DNA of 64,000 nt, taken from positions 1,674,001 to 1,738,000 of the forward strand of contig JAJTTP010000009.1 of assembly GCA_023313575.1 (NCBI GenBank), given 5' to 3'. Below the pieces are notes generated by a model. That model was not told where the DNA came from, did not search any database, and was given only the letters and a program-made list of their open reading frames with translations. Below, piece by piece: positions 10,525-22,642 of the stretch; positions within the stretch are counted from its first letter, which is position 1, and the number at the start of each line of letters is the position of its first letter. Source of the stretch: Eutypella sp. D-1 (Eukaryota > Ascomycota > Sordariomycetes > Xylariales > Diatrypaceae). Position numbers and translations under genes: made by a program.

Positions 10525-13500
10525 ATGGCGCCCACGATTCCTGAACTGGACCAAGTCGTCCAGACATTCTATGAAGGTCGCGGTGAACAGGTAAGTCGCT
10601 TTTGTCTTGTTCCTTTTGTCTATGAAGTCTATAGAATCTATAGAGTCTACCCCTCCTCTCCTTATTTTCTCATTTCTTCCTTCTCTCCTCGAGACTTTCT
10701 GTGTGTAATTCGGACTTATGAACTAATCATTTATATCTTCCCCACCTCTTAGCAAAATGCCGCCCAAACAGCCTTGAACCAGGTAAGCATTCACCATATT
10801 TACCCCTCCTTGGTTGCCTCAGGGACCTGTCGCATTGACTAATTCTCTTTCTTCATTCTACAGTTCAAGGAAGACCCCGACGCATGGCTTCTGGTCGACA
10901 AGATTCTTCAAGAATCTAAATACCCTCAGACAAAGTGTATGCCCACACATCAATCCTTCAAATGACCCACCTGCATAATTGGGACTCGTAAAAGAAGGCT
11001 GACTGAAGTTATATATAGATTTGGGCCTACAAATACTTGACCATGTCATTCAGACAAGATGGAAGGTCCTGCCTCGAGATCAATGCCAAGGTTTGCCTCC
11101 CCGGATCTTATTTGGATAGCACTGCGGCTATTGAGCTGGGGGGAGAGGGTTGATATGGACTGGTAATGTCGATACTGACCATTCCTGCAGGCATTCGAAA
11201 CTTCGTAGTCAACTACATCATTCAGATCTCTGGCACGGAGGAGTCGCTAAAGGCGCAGCGAACTCTGCTCAACAAGCTCAACCTCGTGCTTGTCTCCATC
11301 CTCAAGCAAGAGTGGCCTCACAACTGGCCTACCTTCATCAACGAGATCATTGCAGCTTGTCGCACAAACCTCACCATATGTGAGAACAACATGATCATCC
11401 TGCGCCTCCTCTCTGAAGAGGTCTTCGATTACTCGGCCGAACAGATGACTTCGACCAAGACCCGAAATCTCAAGACCACTATGTGCAACGAGTTCTCCCA
11501 GATTTTCCAGTTATGCCAAGAGATTCTCACCACTGCCAACCAGCCCAGCTTAATCAAAGCTACTCTCGAGACGTTACTGCGCTTCTGCAACTGGATTCCT
11601 CTGGGATATATCTTCGAGACGCCGCTTATCGAGACCCTGCGCACTCGTTTCCTAGACGCCCCCGAGTTCCGAAACGTGACCCTCCAGGTCTTCACCGAGA
11701 TTGGTGGTCTGGCGACCAGTGGCCCGGGCCAGCCCAATGCGTACAGCGAGCAGCTAGTGAAGATGTTTGTCGAGGTCCTTACGACGATTGCTAACATCGT
11801 ACCGCTCGAACTTGACCTCAAGAGCACTTACCCGAACAGCAATTCTAAAGATCAGGAGTTCATCCAGAATATGGCGCTATTCCTTTGCAATTTCTTTGGC
11901 CAACACGTCGACCTCGTCGAGAAACTTCCGAACCGAGATTTCCTCACCCATGGTCATTTCTACCTGATTCGGATATCTCAGATCGATGACCGAGAGATCT
12001 TCAAGATCTGCCTGGATTATTGGCTGAAGCTTGTCCAGGAGCTTTACGAGGAGATGCAGACCGCCCCCATGGAGATGAATCCCTTGATGAACATGGGCGG
12101 TTCCGCTGGTGGAGGAGCTGTAAACCCGGCGATCCTCGGCGGCATGCCTCATCTGCGAATGCACAAGTACAAGGAAGTCTTGTCGAACCTTCGTGTCGTT
12201 ATGATCGAGAAGATGGTTCGTCCCGAGGAGGTCCTTGTTGTTGAGAACGATGAGGGCGAGATCGTCAGAGAGTTCGTTAAAGAGAGCGATACAGTCCAGC
12301 TCTATAAGACGATCCGCGAATGCCTCGTCTACCTGACCCACCTAGACGTCGTCGACACCGAGACTATCATGACCGAGAAACTCCAACGCCAGGTGGATGG
12401 TACCGAGTGGTCTTGGCACAACTGCAACGTCCTTTGTTGGGCCATTGGTTCTATTTCGCTGGCGATGAACGAGGAGACAGAAAAGCGCTTCCTGGTAACT
12501 GTCATCAAGGATCTCCTCGGACTCACCGAGATGAAGCGTGGCAAGGACAACAAGGCTGTCGTCGCATCCAACATCATGTACATCGTCGGGCAGTATCCCC
12601 GGTTCTTGAAGGCGCATTGGAAATTCCTTAAGACGGTAGTCAACAAGCTCTTTGAGTTCATGCATGAATCCCACGAGGGTAAGACATCAGCCCACCCCAT
12701 CTTACTATCAGGAGACGAGAACTAACTTTTTCACAGGCGTTCAGGATATGGCATGCGACACTTTCATCAAGATTGCTCGACAATGCCGGCGACACTTTGT
12801 AGCTCTCCAACCTAGTGAATCGGAGCCCTTCATCGAGGAGATCGTCCGGAACCTGCAGCGGATCACCTCTGACCTCACGCCTCAGCAGGTCCATACCTTC
12901 TATGAAGCCTGTGGTTACATGGTGAATGCTCAGGGAAACAAGCATCAACAGGAGCGGCTTCTGGCCGATCTGATGGCTGCTCCGAATGCGGCCTGGGATG
13001 AAATCATCAGGGCTGCCACGCAAGACCCTACGATCTTGCAAGACGCGGATACGATCAAGATCATTGGCAACATCATGAAGACCAACGTGTCGGCTTGCTC
13101 TTCGATTGGTCCCTACTTCGGACCTCAAATTGGGAGGATTTACCTAGACATGTTGCAGATGTACCGCGCAACGAGTCAGCTGATATCGGAGGCCGTCGCA
13201 CGCGAAGGTAAATCATTAGTGTGTTAACTCTAGTGACATTGGCTAATAAGATATTCAGGAGATATCGCGCCTCGCATGCCCAAGGTCAGAGGTCTTCGGA
13301 CGATCAAGAAGGAGATTTTGAAGTTGATCGAGACCTACGTCGAGAAAGCTGAAGAGTTGCAGGCTGTCCGCCAACAGATGGTCCCGCAACTGCTAGACTC
13401 GGTTCTGGTAGATTACAACCGCAATGTCCCAGGCGCCCGGGATGCCGAGGTCCTAAAGGCCATGTCTGTGATCATCGCCAAGCTCACTGTAAGCATATAT

Positions 13501-14427
13501 CGCTTTGACTATTGTCTCCTATGTATAATCATTAGTAGATGTGACTCGCTAACTTGTCCCAGGGTCTCATGGAGGATCAGGTTCCTATCATCATGCAGAA
13601 CATTTTCGAATGCACCTTAGAGATGATCAACAAAGACTTCTCTGAGTTCCCCGAGCACCGCGTGGAATTCTTCAACCTGCTTAGAGCGATCAACCTCCAC
13701 TGCTTCCCCGCGTTGCTGAAGCTTGACAATCGCCAATTCAAGTTCGTTATTGACGCTTGTATGTGGGCGAGCAAGCATGACAACCGCGACGTCGAAGGCG
13801 CAGGCCTTAACATGTGCCTGGAGCTCATTACGAACATCGCCGAGAAGACAGATCCTCAGACGGCAAATGCGTTCTTCCAGCAATTCTTTGTGACCATTCT
13901 GCAGGATGTCTTCTTCGTTCTGACAGACCCTGACCACAAAGCTGGCTTTAAGACACAATCCATGTTGCTCATGCGGATGTTCTACTTCGTCGTCCCTGCC
14001 GACGGCACCACGCCCAAGATCGAGGGTCCCATCTATACCGAACAGGCTCCTGCAGGCACTAGCAACAAGGACTTCCTTGCCGGGTTCGTGGGGCAACTGC
14101 TTCGCAACGCATTCCCCAATCTTCAAGTGTAAGTTGCCGTCACCTTCTAACTGTTCATGACAGCTAACGCTGATAATTCCTAGCCAACAAATCGAAGCAT
14201 TCGTCCAGTGTCTGTTTACCCTGAACTCCTCATATGAGAAGTTTAGATTGAACGTTCGAGACTTCCTTATCTCTCTGAAGGAGTTCGCTGACGACAATGC
14301 CGATCTATTCGTCGTAGAGAAGGAGCAGGAGGCCAGGGACAAGCTTACCGCCGAGCACGAGCGACGAGCCAAGGTTGGCGGTCTGCTGAAGCCCTCGGAG
14401 ATCGAGGCCGAAGATGACGACTTGTGA
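10525..14427 (+). CDS. xpo1: Exportin-1 / CRM1, nuclear export receptor
   Basis: Ran-GTP-dependent karyopherin that carries proteins with leucine-rich export signals out of the nucleus. Nine exons: 10525-10590, 10753-10782, 10864-10936, 11019-11090, 11191-12678, 12737-13207, 13259-13488, 13563-14128 and 14184-14427, giving 1079 aa, normal for CRM1. Introns are clustered at the 5' end, and exon 2 is only 30 nt. The N-terminus carries the importin-beta-like domain (FKEDPDAWLLVDKIL, YLGLQILDHVIQTRWK), then the conserved central region (KRGKDNKAVVASNIMYIVGQ; GVQDMACDTFIKIARQCRRHF) and an acidic C-terminus (EAEDDDL). Residue 526, in GLTEMKRGK, is Thr where leptomycin-B-sensitive orthologues have Cys. 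The ATG sits in an ACAC-ATGG context. Every splice junction restores conserved CRM1 sequence, so the model is firm. Confidence 0.96.
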
Positions 14428-17295
14428 CTGCGTCAAGAGCTGCGGAATGAATTCGCGCCTCAGCGTGACTTAACCTCCAAGAATGCATCCTCGAGCGATC
14501 ACTTCGACGGGTGGGACATATACGGACTATAACCGTCCGCCGGCCTACCTGTCACCGGATACCCGAGATCAAGACGCCCTGACGCGATGTTCTTTGACTG
14601 CATCCTTCTCTGCACTTGATCGTTTTGTCTTTTTTCTGCCTTCGTCTGCGTGATACCAAAATAGAGTTTTCTTTCCCTCCTCGCCAAGCTGTGTGGGGAC
14701 CGCCCGCCAGAACGGAAATCCGCGATGATAATCAAAGGAGACAATCCCTTCTTCTTATTTGTTTAGATTAAAATATGGAAATGATGCGCTAGGTGTTCTG
14801 GTGGTGTGATGGATGATTGAATGACTTGAAGGGAGGGGCAGAGCCGGCCCAATCACTCCCGTCTCCCAGTTGAGAGGGATGAGATGTGTCAGGCTATGTC
14901 ATGGCTAAGTTACAGGAAGGTGGCATTTCAGGAAGAAAAAAAAAAGGATCGGTGAATGACAGTGGCATGGCACGTACATAGGACGCGAGGCGAGGCTTGG
15001 TCACACCTGTTCGTGACGTCGGCAAACGGAAAACGGAGTTGGCCGACTCGGGCAAGCAAGTTAGATCTGATTCAACCATCCTGCTAGGGCTTGCGGAACC
15101 GCTTCTAGTATGGCAGGCATACAAGCATGCATGCAGTATCTGGCCCCCCACCCCCGTGTTTAAGTCTCGGAACGGAGAGGCAGACAGACAAGGGTAATAC
15201 AGGTCACTTATCAAGCATAGGGATTGAATGGAAAACTAAAAAAAAGAGTGGCGCAAATGTCGCCCCCCCACAACGTAACGCGCCGGATCAACCTTTTACC
15301 GCTCGCTCGTAATAGTTCGTCGTTCTTTTTCGTGTGTGTATACTGGTAGAGAGGACAGAGAATCCTTCTTGTTTGAAATTATAACAGTGATTGTATTGTG
15401 CATAGGAGATTTGTGGTGGTAGTGTTGATAAAAGAGGATCTAGACCTAAGAACCCAAACCCCCCTATTTAGGGTGGAGCCACAGCATAAAACGGTGTATT
15501 AAGGCTTCTTTTTGAATAAGGGGGTGAGTGTGTACAAGATCCACTTTTCTGCTGTCATATCTACAACAGCCTTCTATGACAGTAGATCGTATTCTCCTCT
15601 CAATTCCCTGCCCTGAGCACTACCTACTCTATATTCCCTATGCCAGTGTTGATAAAGCAGAGAGCGTGGGCGTTATGTAGGGGTGCTTGGCCTCCCTCGG
15701 TTGTCATCTACCCGGACTTCCACCACTTCCCCCCTTGTTTCTGCCTGTGCTCCCAGTGAGTCTTTAAGATGGGAGTTGCGATATTGGATTCCGGCGTTTA
15801 GCAGATTGGCACTCGATTCTGGTGTCAAGGTGACTATATCTATGTTTTTGTCACATATTGGCTTGTGAGGGCCTCGGACTCGTCTGTGGTATATATCTCC
15901 TCTTAATTTAGGACTAGGCTGGTATCATTTTAGAGGACGTAGCTCAGTATGGACTCCTGCAGCGACATTCACTACTAATTAATATTATGCCTTAAGGGTG
16001 GGCCCCATTCTGCCTTGTTCGGGGCTGCGGGGTAAAAGGGGTAGGTCACAGGTGGCGTAAGTCGTGAACGACCTGATACGCAACTTCTAAGGGAAATTGG
16101 TGCTGTTGCATCTCTGTGCCGACCGACACTCGTTTCTCGGATGGAGGGAAGAGAGAATTGAGGCACAGAAGAGAATTCTGCATTTGAGGACTGGGGCTGG
16201 TAGACTGTTGTAGAAATCTCGAGACCGTTTGACGTAAGCCGAATGCCCAGACTAGGCTGTCGAGCTGAGCCGTATGAACACTACAACAAAGCTGATGCCG
16301 AGACTCGGGCTGAAGAATTCTTGCGGTAGGAATTGCTGTATCTTTTACTCCGGGGTTGATTCCCGACGTCCGCTGTGTCTTGATGTTTCATTGTGTGAGT
16401 CGCTTTTTGGCAATGTTAATGCCGCAAGCTTAAGGATGTGATAAGCTTTCTCAAAATAGAAAACCAATAAATCATTGCTCCTTGGACGGAGATGCGTTGG
16501 CTGGATATTAGCTATGGGGGAAAGCAATCATGTCTTCGCAGCTGAGTCCTCGCCCCCAAATGACAAGTCGCAGCACCATGCTCACCTAGAATTATACCAC
16601 ATGCGTTAAGCATTGGCGCTGCTGTGCGGCCTTTCACCCTTCCCTGATATTACGGTGGCGTAAGGCTCCAACGAGGCCAAGATTGTTCGTCTGGGCGAAT
16701 TTTCATCCCCGTGGATCTCGCCCAACGATTCTTGTTCGATCGGCTTGGCTTCGAATGCTATTTATATATAGATATGGGTTAGAAAACAGGTTTTAGTTGA
16801 TGGGGGTCCGCGAGGCTCGCCGTGTCAATGGTTCGGTGAAGAAGACTTTGGAAAGGGTCAAAAAGCCCCCAAAAGCCCCCTAATTGATCTGCTGTGGATC
16901 GCTTTACGGCTGAAAATGAACGAGGCTGAGAGTAATACGTAGTTGATTAGAGACTATGTTGATAATATATAAGAGGCGTCGATGGCGGTTGAAGAATTAT
17001 TGCGCTCACTCCTTGTATCTTAGGGTTTAGCTTCATTTAGATTAAGCAACACTTCTTGTTTCTAAATCCTGACGTATTCCTGTGGCTATCGGACGCAGGC
17101 ACGTACCGAGTCTCTTGACCTTCTGCTTCACGTTTACTCTTCTGGTCTACCACGAGACAGACGAGACACTTAGGCCCATGCAATCGGTAAGCTCACCAAT
17201 GTCCTATAGTCCTGACTGTATCAGACATACAGATAGCTTGCCGAAGGGGAATATACAAGCTGATAATGATCTTAAAGGTATCATCTGTTCCGACC
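14428..17295. other. Intergenic region downstream of xpo1
   Basis: 2.9 kb without a recognisable gene. The first few hundred bases are probably the xpo1 3' UTR. At 16859-16882 there is a tandem pair of AAAAGCCCCC units. A single TTAGGGTTTAG at 17021-17031 is not a telomere array. The last part is the promoter of the membrane-protein gene at 17296. Confidence 0.5.
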
Positions 17296-19731
17296 ATGGC
17301 GGTCGTAGAGCCATCAAATGGACCACTTCCGATGACAAGCATAAGCGGGCGTCCTGGCCAAAATGACGACAGTGACAGTCTAGAATATCAACCATCAATC
17401 ACGGAAAGTCATGTCTCTATGCCTGCCAGTTCACCCAGAGCCGATTCCATTGAGGTTAGCTCGTCGGGAATGGACAGTGCTACAACATATCTACCTTATT
17501 CAGGTCACGAGAAGGATTCAACTCCGACGCTATCCTTCAAGGAATCGCTTGGACCTCTTGGGTCCATCAGTATAGTTGGAGGCCACATTGGTATCCTCGC
17601 GATCACGGGGTTCCTAACCTTTCTTTGGTTCGGGTATGGCGAAGCCCCTGAGGCCGCTCTTGCCACTGCTGTATGGAGACGAATAGCACTTCGCGGTTGG
17701 ATGACCCGAGCCATCACTTTATCCTCCCTTGCACTCCGTGCTATCATATCCGTCCAGTCCACAGTCTGTACCTCCATGATCGCGGCTCTCGTGCTCGAGA
17801 AGCGGTTCACTCGGAGATCACAGGTCGCATACTTTTCCGTTCTGCGGTGCATAAATGATGGCCCAAGGAGACTTGTGAGAATGATGCTGAGGTCGAAGAC
17901 CAGGGCGGTTTTCTTGCAGCTCGACTTCTGGTTGCTCACCCTCATGGTTTTGGTCACCTTAGCCCTTCAATTCTCGTCCACGCTACTCTTGTCTGATATC
18001 AACAACTTCATTATCGTCGGAGACCAGGACCAGGTTCAAGTTCCTAGCCTGATTACATATCGCCAGGACGACTTCGATTTCCTCATGTTAGGGGGCGCGA
18101 TCCAGAGCAGTTTGCCGACATTTATGGCATTTGCAGAGGCTCCTTCGGGCTTTGATGCCCTTCCAAATATACATGGCTTCAGCGATACAGGACTGCTGCA
18201 GAGAGGTTTCCTCCCGCTATTGGGAAGCGACCGGCGGACGTCGCTAAGACACTTTCAGGGCAACCTTGTGACTATGAAATCTCGAGTATCCTGCATGAGA
18301 CCAGTTATAGACGGCCATTTTGAGTATGTCGACACAGAATACGATGACCCTAAAAGGTTCATAACCGGGCGTTTGCACTACGCCACCAGTCTCCAGGACG
18401 CACATGCTAGTGCCGATCCTCCCTGCGATTCGGCTGATTGCCAAGAATTATACTTTCGATGTCCTGTGCCACTGAATAGCGAAGCGAGATCAAACCAATA
18501 CGTCTCGATGCCTTGCCTTGTTGGAGGGGTGGGCGGAGCAATCTGGGGCAATAACCTAGATCCGAAATGGGACCCTGCAGAAGCGCCCTGGTCTGTGAAT
18601 TCTAGTATACAGCTTGTGGTTTCGACGAATATGCGACGGTCGGACTCCGCGAGCCTACCTACCCGAAACCTTCTTGGCCCGGGGGAACCATATGAGGAAT
18701 GGAATAGCTACGAATTACTGCCTGGCCGCCGTGTTAATGCTACGGTATGCTTTTGGGGTTTTAATGTGGCCCGGGAATACGTATCCATCTCAGCACAAGA
18801 TGCTCCGAGAGAGCCTATCATTGAATGGTCACCCACTTCCACGTCTTACAACACGAGTATGGTTCAAAAATACATGGGAGTTGATATACCGCATCGGTCG
18901 CATGGGGAGCGAGGTATTCTGACTATGGACATCGCTGGGGGTCCTGTAGATGGACCCCCTGACAGTATCGCTCACTCAGTCGTTACTATTGATCCGCTAG
19001 GAAGAAACGAGGAACTCAGTATTGCCAACCTCACCACGAGACTGCTGGAACTGTTCGTGAGCAACTCGCTTACTCAAGGGGGTGTAGTCAATGGGTCTAC
19101 GGTTCTTTGTTATTTCTGCGATGGATATGGATATCTGACACACCCACTCTTCGCGATGTTATTCGATAGCACCATCGCGGAGACTAGACGGGCTGCAAAT
19201 GCTCTACAGAGCTATATGACAATGTCGGCCTTGTCGTGGTACGACTCCTACATCAACTCCTTGGGCGAGCTCCAACCCGCGGATATGGTGACAACAAGGA
19301 CCGTGCAGACCCCAGGCCCATGTTCTTCCGCTAAAGAATGCGCGGGTTTCATCTCAGTCACCACTCTCGTTATTGTGCACTTTATATACGTCACTATAAT
19401 TATGGCGCTTTGCATTGCACAGGTACGATACTCGCGTTATAACAACATCTGGCACACTATATCCCAGCTCGTCACTGAGGAACTCAGGGATGTCTTGGAC
19501 CGAACCGACAACGTGGGAGATAAGGTCGCAACATCCTATTCCGAGGCAAGCGGTGACTACCGTGTGAAGCTTGGAAAGCTGTCGGACGACGGAAGAATTG
19601 GCATTCATAGGCTCCCTGAGGGCTTTGATCAAATCCCGAAGTCTAAAGCCTCGCTGTATAATCGACTCATGGGGATGATGGGCAAAAGGCGTAAAAGTAG
19701 AATAGCCGATCAGGAGCTGCAGCGTAGTTAG
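17296..19731 (+). CDS. Large four-helix membrane protein, function unknown
   Basis: One uninterrupted frame. I chose the ATG at 17296 (GACC-ATGG, good context; 811 aa) over one ten codons earlier at 17266. The N-terminus is about 85 residues, Ser/Pro-rich and disordered. Three hydrophobic segments follow at about residues 90-113 (ISIVGGHIGILAITGFLTF), 137-167 and 208-233 (FWLLTLMVLVTLALQFSSTL). A long soluble region of about 450 residues carries several Cys and five N-glycosylation sequons (NSS, NAT, NTS, NLT, NGS), so it is probably outside the cell or in the lumen. A fourth helix at about 685-708 (ISVTTLVIVHFIYVTIIMAL) leads to a basic cytosolic tail of about 100 residues. The layout resembles uncharacterised multi-pass proteins common in filamentous ascomycetes, but I cannot name a domain or function. 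It converges on the kelch gene. Confidence 0.85.
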   Translation: MAVVEPSNGPLPMTSISGRPGQNDDSDSLEYQPSITESHVSMPASSPRADSIEVSSSGMDSATTYLPYSGHEKDSTPTLSFKESLGPLGSISIVGGHIGILAITGFLTFLWFGYGEAPEAALATAVWRRIALRGWMTRAITLSSLALRAIISVQSTVCTSMIAALVLEKRFTRRSQVAYFSVLRCINDGPRRLVRMMLRSKTRAVFLQLDFWLLTLMVLVTLALQFSSTLLLSDINNFIIVGDQDQVQVPSLITYRQDDFDFLMLGGAIQSSLPTFMAFAEAPSGFDALPNIHGFSDTGLLQRGFLPLLGSDRRTSLRHFQGNLVTMKSRVSCMRPVIDGHFEYVDTEYDDPKRFITGRLHYATSLQDAHASADPPCDSADCQELYFRCPVPLNSEARSNQYVSMPCLVGGVGGAIWGNNLDPKWDPAEAPWSVNSSIQLVVSTNMRRSDSASLPTRNLLGPGEPYEEWNSYELLPGRRVNATVCFWGFNVAREYVSISAQDAPREPIIEWSPTSTSYNTSMVQKYMGVDIPHRSHGERGILTMDIAGGPVDGPPDSIAHSVVTIDPLGRNEELSIANLTTRLLELFVSNSLTQGGVVNGSTVLCYFCDGYGYLTHPLFAMLFDSTIAETRRAANALQSYMTMSALSWYDSYINSLGELQPADMVTTRTVQTPGPCSSAKECAGFISVTTLVIVHFIYVTIIMALCIAQVRYSRYNNIWHTISQLVTEELRDVLDRTDNVGDKVATSYSEASGDYRVKLGKLSDDGRIGIHRLPEGFDQIPKSKASLYNRLMGMMGKRRKSRIADQELQRS

Positions 19732-20450
19732 TGGCCTGGCTGATGAGACATAAAAGTTACTAGCTTGGAAGTAACAGGTAGATTTGAAATATGATATATG
19801 ACTATGTGAATATTGGCCTATATACATGTGTCTAATTGGGTGTGTGGGCAGGCTCCCTCGTTCAACGCCTCATTTAGTTATAGACGTACAATATAGACGC
19901 ATAACTAAATGTGCGCTTGTAAAAGGGAATTGACTAAGCCCGCTAGAATTATACTGTACTTCGCTAGTCTACGGGTCCTGGTCAACAGGCCCAAGGCATA
20001 AAGTTACTGACTCTGGTACTGACTGACCGGATTTCAGTTTTTGTAGCCCCCCTGCAGAAAGGTGAGTAGATGTAGCATCGGCTGGAGAAGTGGTATCTAT
20101 TCTCAATAGCGATGCTGAGAATGCCCCGCCTAAATGAGTCTAGTTCGGTCTGAGATCCCTTCTTTGGTTGTCTGACCCGTTGAAGTTGCCCATCCTGCTC
20201 ATCGCCGTGATAGATGCATAAGGATTACCAGTGACCCATATTATACCGTGATGTGAAAGGTGTCGGGTGGTTTGGACTACTCAGCAAGACTCATCAATGG
20301 GCTCTGAAGGGCACGATGAACGAACAGTTGCAGCAGTAGGAAAGTTGAGCCAGATATTGAACATCAATCCCCCTTCACTTATGTGACATCATTATGAACA
20401 CTTCTGGTCTGTCCATTGTTCAAAAGATCGACGCTTTTTCAAGTCTCCGA
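19732..20450. other. Convergent intergenic region
   Basis: 3' flanks of the membrane-protein gene and of the kelch gene. The only structure I see is the inverted repeat at 19871-19911. No gene. Confidence 0.55.
19871..19911. repeat. 11-bp perfect inverted repeat, hairpin
   Basis: CATTTAGTTAT at 19871-19881 and its exact reverse complement at 19901-19911, with a 19-nt loop that itself holds two TAGACG copies. It lies 140 bp past the stop of the membrane-protein gene, so it could fold in that transcript's 3' UTR. Confidence 0.75.
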
Positions 20451-22642
20451 CTACTGTGACACCTTGAGTATAGCCGTATCCGACCCGTCCAGCTCTCTAG
20501 GCTCATCATATGCTACGAAGTCAGCATTTTGGGTTGTCCCTTCGAGCTCGTTGACGGCATCGTTTGTCACGAAAGCCGCCTCTCTGGCCGTAGATTCCGG
20601 CAACTCCAACGGCACCGCCTGAATGGGCACTGCATGATGTTGATTCCGGCGTCGATACCACCATATGAAGAAGCCTAACGCCGCTACAACTGCCACGCCG
20701 CCGACTACACCGCCTACCACTGCACCTATGTTTCGGGACCGTAACTCCTGGTTCGCCGAGGGCATCACGCTTCCGTTACCGCCGACCGAACCTCCCGGGC
20801 TTAAGGCTGCGTCTAAAATTTCCCGTCAGTCCACATAGTTTGGCTAGGTAATGTAACAGAAGCCTTACCTTTTGGAAAGAAAAGTTCCTTCATTGATTCC
20901 GAAGACCAATGAATGCTGTCTTGGTTCCTGTGATGTATTTGTATGTAAGTAATGAGGTCGCAACCCGAACCAGCACAACACAAAGGAGATAGGCTATTTA
21001 CCCTGCATCATACCACTCCCTCACTAGGCGTGGTCGCTCATAGGGAGAGGCTTGAGCATCGAAACCGTCCTTCCAACTCAGCTCCGAGACGTCAAAAACC
21101 CCGATGCCGTTCGCCCAAGGGTCCTTGTCGACAAAGCTAGACCTGAAATCTAGTTCCGGGTTGAAGCCACCGACCACGATCATCTGCCGGCTGTTGTCGC
21201 CGCTCCCGCCCGCGAGCGTGCAAGCGTGATACTTACGGGGGCCCCCACCGCCACCCGTAGAGTCCGCTTTAAACCAGACGAATGCTGGGACTGAGAGCAC
21301 GTAGACGCCATCGAAGCCTTCCCTGGCGGCCCCGTCGAACCCGCCGAAGATGAACACCTCGTACGATGCGATATTTTCTTCCCCATTCCCGTCTCCGTTG
21401 TGGACCCCGGCCGAAGACGACACCGAAACGGCGCAGAACCGGCTGCGCGGACTTGGCACGTCTCCCGTTGTCGCCTGCGAGTACCATCTTTTTGTCGTCA
21501 CGTCCCATATGCTTACACTGTCGAACCCGATGAAGTTTGGATCGAAAATATTGTAACCGTCCTCGGGGGTGACGATCTCGCCCCCGAGCGCCAACAGCAA
21601 TCCTTGTCTCTGCTCCTCCTTACCATTCTTCCCCTGCTCACCTTCCCGCACCTGAGTTCCGAAGCCTGGAAGGCAAACGAGGGATCCAGCGATGAAGGTG
21701 CCAAAGGCGTTAATACCTCCCTCAACAGTTTTGGTGGCATCGGCAGAAAGAGGGGTGGTGGACTCGTTGGCCCAGATACGGGATGTCATGTTGTAGACCA
21801 GCATGCCGGTGACGGGGACGTCGATGTTGACCTCGAAGTGCTCGGGGTCGGTAGACGCGGTACCATAGCCCCCGAGTGAGTACCCGGCGTCCAGGCAAGT
21901 GGTGCTCGCGGCGTCTCTAACACGCACCAGGCGCAAGAAAACGTCCATATTAGCCGCAGGCTGCTTGACCCACTCCTTTATTTCCCCCGGGGAGGAGGTG
22001 GAACTGACCCGGAACCGCCAGAGATCCTTTGATTTCGACACGTTTCCCCACGGTCCCTGCCCGGCCCACGCATACAGCGAGTCCGTCTGCGCATCTACCC
22101 ATAGAGCTTCCATGTTGAAGACCGGCGCCGCCTTTGGTACCGCGGTAATGGGCACCGTGGAATTCGTCCAGGACTCGGTCAGGGGAAGTGAAAGCGTGTC
22201 GTTGACTACACGTATATTACATGAGCAGGAAGTACAGTAATTTGTACTATACGCCCGTGTAGGTTTTGCCACAATTGTTACTCAAGGCGAGGCGATAGAT
22301 CGCCGTGATTAAAGACTGACGTCTCAAGATAACTTACACTGCGCCGGCACCCTATATTCGTCCATGTCTCCTTCGTCGTTGATATACTGTGATATTTCGC
22401 CACCGTCGATATACAGGTAGTCGCCGAGTACCGCCACTGTTTTATGAGACGACGAGATAAGCCACGACTAAAATAGCCAACGACACTCTCGGAACATTTT
22501 CTTTGTTTATCTCACCATTATGCGCATATCTCCGAATGAACCTCGCGGCTCCATTAGAAGACTGCGCATTCGAACCGAGCACGCCTACGAGAACAAGAAC
22601 AAGCGGCAGCGCGACCGCCGTTGCTCTCCATAGCTTCGTCAT
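20451..22642 (-). CDS. Secreted, membrane-anchored kelch-repeat protein
   Basis: Minus-strand exons 22642-22516, 22436-22338, 22205-21002, 20927-20869 and 20812-20451 give 616 aa; all junctions keep frame with GT/AG ends. Residues 1-26 are a signal peptide (ALPLVLVLVGVLGSNAQ). Kelch-type blades follow, marked by beta strands ending in Gly-Gly or near variants: AVLGDYLYIDGGE, LLALGGEI, VFIFGGFDG, MIVVGGFNPE. About 524-548 is a single transmembrane helix (GAVVGGVVGGVAVVAALGFF) followed by a WWYRRR stop-transfer and a cytosolic tail of about 66 residues. The N-out topology with an extracellular beta-propeller suggests a cell-surface or wall-contact protein; its ligand is unknown. This architecture recurs in Sordariomycetes as 'kelch repeat protein'. 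The first ATG downstream of the promoter is 22642, and no earlier in-frame ATG is present. Confidence 0.88.

Noticed and set aside
11877..12341. 154-codon minus-strand frame opposite xpo1 exon 5
   Set aside because: Shadow of a conserved exon; no similarity recognised.
13617..14372. 251-codon minus-strand frame opposite xpo1
   Set aside because: Crosses an xpo1 intron and lies antisense to conserved CRM1 exons.
17021..17031. TTAGGGTTTAG, telomere-like
   Set aside because: Less than two repeat units; not an array.
21400..21879. 159-codon + frame opposite the kelch gene
   Set aside because: Antisense to exon 3 of the kelch gene, whose blades are recognisable on the minus strand.
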